A stretch of DNA of 64,000 bases from Bidens hawaiensis (Eukaryota > Streptophyta > Magnoliopsida > Asterales > Asteraceae), in assembly GCA_021521415.1 (NCBI GenBank), contig JAIQDT010009170.1, positions 1-64,000 of the forward strand. Direction: 5' to 3'. The translations under genes were made by a program, and so were the position numbers. This document shows positions 56,558 through 64,000 of this stretch, piece after piece. Below the pieces are notes generated by a model. The model was given only the letters and a program-made list of their open reading frames with translations, did no database searches and was not told where the DNA came from. The stretch's first letter is position 1. The number at the start of each line of letters is the position of its first letter.

Positions 56558-57402
56558 GTAGGAGGGTTTGGATGGAATTGTGTGGCGATCGACACCATGG
56601 ATGTTGACAACTTAAATTCCATGGATGGATTTGATATTAATAGAAAAACCTAGTATACATGACAACAACCTTACCGTTACTCTTTTAATATAAAAGTGAT
56701 ATGAAAAATATCATATAAGTAATATAGGGAACCAAATACTTTTTCTTGTGAAGTGTCAGTAGGATATAAATATAGTTGAACAGTTTAAAGGTGGTAAAAA
56801 TGAGGATGGCTAATAGAAAAAGTAAATTCAAAACTCGGTGATATGAACTTATGTTATGATATAAAAAAAAGGCACTTAAGTTATGATAGAAAAGAAAAGG
56901 AGCAAGATGGTGGAGCATCGTAGGTCTAAAATCTAATTTATTAAGGTTGCTTTTTATATGAATGTTTAAAGAGAATTGATTTGAAAGATATTAGGAAAGA
57001 CATGAGCCATGGTCTCAGAATGATAGTTTGGTATCTTTCATTGAGAATATGATATGGTGATGAAGATAATTGATCAATACCTAAGATGTTAAACTTGTCG
57101 CCAGTAGTTCAATTTAGGAGGTTTCATCGAGAATAATGGTAACAAAGATAATGAAATGACATTGATGTGATATGATGATAATAAAGATAAAACTGCCACA
57201 CATCGTAAAATGGTTTTTTTTTTTTTTATGTTTTTTATTTTTTTATTTTGAACACATGTCCACACACCACCATTAATATATTTTTTTTTGTGCTAGAATG
57301 ATGAGTGTCTACAAGATTTGAATCAACCGCCCCATGAAATTACAAAGCAAAGCATATGTTGGTTGACTAAATTATGACCGCCACTCTCGCACAATATTAA
57401 TA
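56558..57402. other. Flanking spacer between copia and hAT MITE
   Basis: AT-rich DNA. Apart from the small minus frame starting at 56598 there is no supported gene. A poly(T) run lies at about 57212-57230. Confidence 0.4.
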
Positions 57403-57410
57403 GTTGGACC

Positions 57411-57872
57411 TAGAGATGTTCAACGAAACCGGTTCCTGGACCCGAACCGGTGGACCCGAACCGGACCCGAACCGGTTCCTACCCGTTTTTTGTAGGAACC
57501 GGACCCTATCTGATTCAACCCGATGATCCGTGACCGGTTCTTGCATTTCTGAGTGGGGGCGGGTAGGAACCGGAACCGGTTCTGGAACCGAACCATCCGG
57601 TTAGATATGTTAGGGGTAAGAACCGGCCCTACTTTTTAGAAAAACGGCCCTACTTTTTAGAAAAACGGCCCTACTTATAATGGAAAAAAGTAGGAACCGG
57701 GTTAGGAACCGGTAAGAACCGGTTAGATAAGTTAGGGGTCCGAGGGTGGGAGAACCGGTTCGGTTTCCTAACCGGTTCGAGCCTGGAACCGGTTTAAAAG
57801 GGGGTTTTGAATATAGGAACCGGTTAGGAACCGGTTCCGGTTCCTAGCCCCAAACCGTTTTGAACATGCCTA
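57411..57872. mobile_element. Non-autonomous hAT element (MITE) packed with AACCGG motifs
   Basis: 462 bp. The ends are TAGAGATGTTCAA and, inverted, TAGGCATGTTCAA (11 of 13). An identical 8 bp duplication GTTGGACC lies at 57403-57410 and 57873-57880. The interior has more than a dozen GAACCGG/CCGGTTC copies on both strands. An 8 bp duplication and T/CAGNG..GTTCA-type ends are the hAT signature. It has no coding capacity. Confidence 0.9.
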
Positions 57873-57880
57873 GTTGGACC

Positions 57881-58844
57881 ATGATATTGTAATTGCACCA
57901 TGTAAATGGACAAGGAAGGAAGTTGATTTTGCTGTGAACATAAGTGGTGGACCAACCCACACAATTTTTTAGTTCAAAATCCACATTTGACCAATCAAAA
58001 GTAACTTTTGATAGAATTTTTTTAATTTTTAAATTTTTATTTTTTTAGTTCTAGTAAATTTGTAAGCAAATGGAACATAGAATACATGTAGATAACTGGT
58101 TAACAATAATTAAAAAAGTTAATACAGTTACATAAGTACAAAGAAATTTCCACCAAACTTGAACCTAATCAAATACAGTAAAATCTAGACAACCTTAAAC
58201 ATTTACGAATAATATTGTTAGGGGGGAAAGTGTGCATTTCACGTTGCTTAATTCATTATCAGATATGCTATACAAAACAATTATTGGTATTTTCTGCCCA
58301 TGGATAGAAAGTATATGTAAAAAGGATTGTTGTTTGAAACTCGTAATTTGTATCACCTTTTGTTTTACAAAAATAGGGTTTTAATAATGTAACTTCTTTT
58401 TTGTCATTAAAACCCATATTTAACAATTTAACACCCCCACAACCCGCTTACCATCTTTCCAATCACCATTTCTTCCAAACCATCCTCACCCTTTTATGTC
58501 TATTTTGAAAAACCATCGTTCACAAAATTAAAGTATAATAAAAACTTTAAATTTCATTAATATTGATTACAATATAAAGCAAAAGAATTTTACATAATGA
58601 TAAATTACATGAAATAAACTAAGAAAATGAATACATGAAAGCCAAAAAAAAAAAAAGCAGGTGTTGGCTGTGGATTTCTGTTAAACAGAGGTTCCTTAAA
58701 CAGATTTCGGTCCCAGGGTACAACAGCCGAAGCAATATGTACTGTCGGGATTAACCTAACACCCAAACTATACATGTACTAGAGTATACGAGATCTCGAA
58801 TGAAACTAACTAGATCGAACTTTGGTTGTGACTGGTTATACTAA
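57881..58844. other. Spacer between hAT MITE and CACTA element
   Basis: AT-rich, with a poly(A) run near 58647. No gene is recognised. Confidence 0.4.
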
Positions 58845-58859
58845 TACTACTAGAAAACA

Positions 58860-59400
58860 TGTCAATTTGCGACAGCAGTTTTTGCAGCAAAATTGTGGCA
58901 AATGGCTCATAGCCACAATTTTCCGACAAACCCATTTTGAGAGAAAACAAAGCCGTGGCAAATCCTGTTACTGGCAGTTATGCGACAAATTTTGCCTCAA
59001 AATTACTACAAATTTTAATTGTCGCTAAAATTTCGACAAGTTTGCCACAAAAGTTTTATTTACCTTTTCCTACAACTTACAACAAGTTTGTCATGATTTA
59101 TAAAAATTATCTTAAATTATTGATAATACTAATAAAAGTAATTAATCAGTAAAGATATTGAGTTAGCTAATTAAATTTTGATTGCGACAAAATTGTCACA
59201 AAACAATAACGGACTTTACCACAACCTTCCTACAAAATCTTAATAGAATTTGCTACGAACTTCCTACAAATTTAAAAAAAGCATTGCCACAAATCTGCCA
59301 CAAAGCTTTAAAAAGATTTGCTACAAAACTTGCTACAAAACCTTGATAAATTTTGCTACAAACTTTCCACAAAATTGGATAAATGCTGAGACAAAATTGC
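58860..59400. repeat. CACTA subterminal repeat region
   Basis: Dense, degenerate 9-12 base motifs around GCGACAA, GCCACAAA and GCTACAAA on both strands, where TNP proteins of this superfamily bind. The plus-strand ORFs here are spurious. Confidence 0.75.
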
Positions 59401-59641
59401 TATAAATGAAAATTATTTTTTTAATGAATTTACAAACCCATATTTTGCAGTAGAATATTGCTGAAATATTTAAAAATTCCCAAAAGCCAGTTTACAATCT
59501 TGGAATACACGTTCTTTAATACAAAACTAATACATTACAAAACGAAAGTTTTCTACTTGTCAACAAATTACTTAAACCTTGCTTCCGTCCTTGGTTTTTA
59601 CTTACCGTTAATTTTTTAAACATTTCTTCCATTCTTTTTTG

Positions 59642-62509
59642 TCATTCCTCACGTTCGGCATGTTCTTTTTCCCGCTCCAGTTCGCGTTTAGCATGTTCTT
59701 TTTCACGCTCTCGTTCACGTTCTGCCCGTTCTTCCCTCTCATGTTCATGTTGTTCTAAGAGGGCTTGTATTGCTTTTCGGGACTCTAGCACATTATCAAG
59801 TTTCGCTTGAACCTTTTGGAGCTAAAATTTGCCAAAAGATGTATAATTAACACATATTAACCAAATGTTTGTTGATAACAGTTGATAACACGAATACACA
59901 ACAAAATAGAATCTCATGATTAAAGCTTCAAAGAATGTTACTTTTGTTAACATTGTAACACATATACAAAACACAACGATCTCTTACGATTAACTTTAAA
60001 TAATGTTAAGAGTCATATTTGTGGATATTAATCCACATATTAACTAACGAGTTAATCTAAATCATTCTGATGTCTAAAAAATAATATAAAAATCGGCTAA
60101 CAATGTATAATCCTAACCTAACATTTTACATACCCAATCCGATGTTACCAGCACAAAAAAAACAAAATTGACTAACAACAAAGTCTATTTTTTATCATTT
60201 ATTAACATATTTTCAAGATATAAACTATTCGATATATATATATATATATATAAATCAGTCCAACTAGCCCGACAATAACGCCAAAACAATACTAAATTAA
60301 TATTTATAGCAATAATAATAATACCTCTTGTGATTGTTGAGCATCACCATATGACTCGCAAGTTGTAGAGGACGGTGTCCCTGTCACCACAAAAAGTGGA
60401 TCAGCAGTTCCTACTCCGAACAAAGGGCGACCCTGGCACTCGGGATGCAAACTCTCCCACACGTCAAGATCATCACAATCCATACAACTTTTGAAGTTGT
60501 TGCATGTACGAGACCACAAGGTATCAAAATATAATGTTTGATATTGTACTAAAAGTTGATAGAATTACAAACAAATAATAAAAGATAACTCACACATGAA
60601 CGTTTAGCACGCGGGGTAACAAATTTTAACTTGTCCAAGTCTTTTTCTGTGATCTCCCCATCCCGCAATCTCTTTTTGCACTCTTTGGTGGCATGGGTCG
60701 CAATAAACAATGACCTATATCTAACCTTATCACCTTTTTTTCCCTACAAAAAAAATGAGTAATGTACTTGATTAGTGTTAAATGTAAAAATAGTTAACAA
60801 AACTTATGGCTATGATCAGTTTACCATGCGGAGACGGTGCTCATCAATTTCTATTGACCCGCCTGTATGACGACGTAAGTCATTCTTGCGGTTGGCTCTC
60901 CCGGCTTCAGACCTTTTTTTCCATTGTTCAATATACCATTGCTGTAATAGTAAAAATATATGTAATATATACAAAAGGAAATAAAATTTAAGGAAACACA
61001 ATAATTTATCAACTCGTTTACATCGCACATGCGTTGCAATTTCCCAAGTGGCATTGAGTCATCAGGTGAATATTTGCACATTATATCAAAATTATCTTTA
61101 TCATCTGGAAATTCCTGCCCATCATCCCTAGCGTTTTGCTTGGATTTTTTTCTCAAAATTTTCATATTGTCCCCGAATCGACGCTTAAGCACGTTGATAA
61201 ATCCATCATATATATTTTGCTCAGTTCGTGGATCCCATCGGTATTTCATCTAAAAAAAGGTAAAAATGCAATAATTAAAACAAATAATCATAACTAAGGT
61301 AAGCATGGGCTTGTTTGGTTTGTTTATTGGCAAAACCCGAAACCATAATGTAACACTTCAATTAAACAATAAAAATTAACCAATTTGTTTTGGATATAGA
61401 AAACCCATAACCACTCAGTTTCGGTTAATCAATTACCAACAGTTATTCGGGGTTTGGTTCGGTCAGTTGACCATTAAACAAAAACTTTTGTACTGTCCCA
61501 ACTTATTTAACTAGAAATAAAAACCATGATATATGAACTTTTTAGATCTTGCAAAAACTGAATATAAGCAATTAATATTGTGTGTAGCCATCAAGTTGGA
61601 GCTTTTTTGTAACATGTATTTAAAATACACACAACTGGATTTAGAACATAAACAAGTTATAATTGATAAATTACCTTAAAGCGTTTAAACATGCTCTTCT
61701 GTTTCACAACTGGGACCTTTCTAAATGTGATCCAATCTCCATCAAGACATTGATCTAAAATGCCTTTTTTACTTCTGTTAATTCTATTTCCAAACCTACA
61801 ATGATGAAATAAGCATATGAGTATATTTGTTACATGAATAAGCAACATAACTTAAAAATGTAACATAAACATACGATTTTCCTTGAGGTATTATCAATTC
61901 CCTTCTGTCAGCATCACCACCGTCACCACCATCGTCGCCACCACCTTCACCATCACTCCCACCATCGTCACCATAGCTACCAAAATCATCTTCATCACTA
62001 TCGCCCATGTCATCAAAATACCCATCTAAATCATCATCATCATCATTAGGTATATCCTTTGGTGCATCATGTAATGACGTAGTGGTATTTAACAACTCAT
62101 CTAAGTCAGCCATCGAATCACTGCTATCCAAAAGGTTATAACTTCCAGCTCCGCCTCTAGTACACAATGTAACTACGCGACCTTTTCCTTTTGGAGGTCG
62201 TATCTTCACATACGACCCATGTCTCCAGACAGTGGTTTTATTAGCATCTTTTGGATCAATACCTACGCTAAGACCGCTATCAACACCACGACCACTACCA
62301 ACACCAGCACCTACACTAGGACCGTTACCAACACCATGACTTTTACTAACACTAAAGCCTCTGCCAAGACCACTACCAGCATGACCCACTTGCTTTGTCT
62401 TCCCACCTCGAAGACCACTACCAACATGACTAGCTTGCTTTCTTTTCCCACCCTGAAGACCACTACCAACGCCATGACCACCACTAGGGTTATCTTTACC
62501 ACCCTTCAT
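59642..62509 (-). CDS. CACTA TNP-like transposase-associated protein, seven exons
   Basis: Proposed exons: 62509-61875, 61795-61675, 61249-61022, 60941-60825, 60743-60594, about 60510-60325 and 59821-59642. Most have GT/AG ends; the acceptor of exon six is uncertain. The protein starts MKGGKDNPSGGHGVGSG with Gly/Lys repeats, then an Asp-rich acidic block, then the Ptta/En/Spm-type domain (DGDWITFRKVPVV, RFGDNMKILRKKSKQNARDD, NDLRRHTGGSIEIDEHRLRM, RYRSLFIATHATKECKKRLRDGE read in pieces). It ends in a Glu/Arg-rich coiled coil (EREERAERERERE) and a stop at 59642. It is probably the DNA-binding accessory protein of a CACTA element. The DDE transposase itself is not present in the window. Confidence 0.6.
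60234..60253. repeat. (AT)n microsatellite
   Basis: An alternating AT run in the last intron of the CACTA gene. Confidence 0.85.
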
Positions 62510-63736
62510 AACATATACAACCTACATTAATCAAGCATAAATGATCAGATAGATAATATAACAATGGAAAACCATGTGATTAAAATTAACTTACCACATA
62601 TATATCATATGATATAGTTAACAAACAAACAAACCAATTATAGCATGTACGTATTAATGAATCTGATTGCAAAATTGATATAGTTAACTATACGAGCTTA
62701 TGATGGGTTCGCGGGTTCTTTCCAGGAATTGAAACCGGTTTTACGGGAATGGGTTCGCAGGTTCTTGGGCTTTATGGGAAATGCAGCAACTTTAATATTA
62801 TTTAGTTGGAAATTAATAAAAAATGCAGAACCAGAACCGGACACTATTTCTAATTCCGTTTAGTTTTGCGGATCGAACACGTAACCTGCACACCCCTAAA
62901 TGTTTTCACAGATTAATATGCATCAACTTATCAATTAGGGTGCTATAATTCTAACATATACACATTAATAAAACAGGGCAAAACAAAAAAAAACTTACAG
63001 AAGGGTACCACCAAACTTCTCCGGCAGCTGCTATCACCAAACGATGTTATTTTTATTCAATTAAAGGTTCTAACAAGGGCTGCAAACTTCGATTGAGGAG
63101 TAATTAAATTGATTGGGTTGTTCGATTAGAGTTGTAATCGGCGGTAGTGGGAGAGGAGAGGATGAGAGTAGAATAGAAACGGCGGTGGTGGGAGCCCATT
63201 AGGGTTTTGACGCCTGGTAGAGAGGATAAGAACGAGAGGGAAAAGGAAAAAGAAAATAGGTTTATAGCGGGAAATGGTGGGATTTTTTAGTTTTAAGATT
63301 TTTTAGTCAATTGTGTTTGTTTAAACATATGGGGTACTTGTAACGTGATTAGAAATTATAAAACGATTATTTTAAGATTTCAAAATATATGTCATGACTT
63401 TTAAAGTGTCCATGACATCATAAAGTTTATATGTTTGTACCTTCTATTCGATTAGAGTTGTGTGTATTTTAAAAAAAGAGGACCGATAGAAGTCAGAAAT
63501 AGGTTAGCTAACAAAAAAACAGAAACAGGAACAAAAAAAAAATAACTAAAGGCCTCGAACCCATACCTTATATTAAACAAGGTCATCTCTAGAAACTACA
63601 TAATTTATTAACTATACTTGCCTTTGAATTAACGAATGAGTATGAGAAACAAGCTAGTCTCTGAATTCTTTCACAAATATCCACAATAGTATATGTTTGA
63701 TTTTATATAATAATAAATAATTATTACAATTACCCA
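62510..63736. other. Region 5' of the CACTA gene
   Basis: Contains a decayed hAT-like MITE at about 62690-62900 (GGGTTCGCGGGTTC, AACCGG motifs, and an end reading TGCACACCCCTA, the inverted hAT terminus TAGGGGTGTGCA). A purine-rich stretch at 63130-63260 may be the leader of the CACTA gene. No other gene is recognised. Confidence 0.45.
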
Positions 63737-63806
63737 TACATACATCATACACACATACATACGTACATACGTACGCACATACTTACATACATACATACAA
63801 ACACAT
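63737..63806. repeat. (ACAT)/(ACGT) microsatellite
   Basis: A tetranucleotide run of ACAT units with ACGT interruptions. Confidence 0.85.
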
Positions 63807-63891
63807 GTACAATAGTCTGCTCACCTCAATAGATGTGGTTTACTACTGATTATTCAGGTGAAAGGCATCATGTAGACTTGATATTCTCCAC

Positions 63892-64000
63892 ATACCATCA
63901 CCACCCACCATTATCACTCATCACCCACCACCGTCACTACCACCCAGCGCATACCATCACCACACACCATTATTACCCGCCGCCCATCACCGTCACCACC
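63892..64000. repeat. 59 bp minisatellite rich in CACC, runs off the right edge
   Basis: The unit beginning ATACCATCACCAC starts at 63892 and again at 63951 with similar CACC-rich content. Copy number is unknown because the window ends. Confidence 0.65.

Larger units (their letters stand above)
58845..62509 (-). mobile_element. CACTA (En/Spm) element, 3' end in window, 5' end not found
   Basis: The terminus at 58845-58857 reads TACTACTAGAAAA, one base from the canonical CACTACTAGAAAA. It is followed by about 550 bases of subterminal repeats (TTTGCGACA, TTGTGGCAAAT, GCCACAAA, CTACAAA) typical of CACTA ends. A seven-exon gene transcribed toward this end follows. The matching inverted terminus was not found up to 64000, so the true right boundary is unknown. 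62509 marks only the start of the coding region. Confidence 0.75.

Noticed and set aside
61796..62530. Thr-rich plus-strand ORF opposite the CACTA gene
   Set aside because: Shadow of the Gly/Lys repeats of the minus-strand gene.
63892..64000. CACC-rich repeat as a possible CRISPR-like array
   Set aside because: Two tandem 59 bp units without distinct spacers in a plant genome; it is a minisatellite.

Overview
The window is eukaryotic plant nuclear DNA, AT-rich and dominated by nested transposable elements, with one clear host gene. Class III peroxidase intron/exon structure, Athila-type and Sirevirus-type retrotransposons, MULE, CACTA and hAT elements all point to a eudicot. Asteraceae is my best inference from the style of the LTR hairpins and the PB1-like MULE transposase; no rRNA or organellar gene is present to fix the species.

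Layout. 1-9118: an Athila-like Ty3/gypsy element on the minus strand (element A), heavily decayed, with its 5' LTR at 7464-9118 and its 3' end beyond the left edge. About 10880-22179: a second minus-strand Athila element (element B) with gag, pol and an env-like ORF, a tRNA-Asp primer site and one recognisable LTR. 23207-25015: an intact three-exon class III peroxidase gene (minus), close to Arabidopsis PER17. 25340-25812: a 5'-truncated LINE-like reverse transcriptase tail with poly(A). 26945-43740: a decayed Tekay/Del-like gypsy element (minus) that has received an Athila LTR remnant and a 9.8 kb MULE (32670-42511). The MULE holds a Pack-MULE (34103-35319, perfect 9 bp target duplication) and an internally deleted copia element (37902-41479), which itself holds a solo LTR of the element A family (38572-40412, perfect 5 bp duplication). 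44072-56552: a young, structurally complete 12.5 kb Sirevirus-like Ty1/copia element (plus strand; 4 differences between 441 bp LTRs; target duplication GGGTG). 57411-57872: a hAT MITE with an 8 bp duplication. 58845 to at least 62509: a CACTA element carrying a seven-exon TNP-like gene. The right edge holds micro- and minisatellite DNA.

The most interesting signals are these. (1) At least four unrelated LTR families each carry their own array of short CpG-containing palindromes, and in nearly every case the array sits immediately upstream of a TATA box. (2) The copia element carries a roughly 970-codon extra 3' reading frame of unknown function, preceded by its own copy of the same layout (palindrome cluster, TATA box, long leader, splice-acceptor-like site, ATG), as if the LTR promoter design had been copied to drive a second transcript. 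(3) The copia LTR/primer-site junction is tandemly duplicated, giving two primer binding sites. (4) The MULE has a convergent second gene, a broken GRF zinc-finger protein, recalling the mudrA/mudrB layout of maize MuDR.
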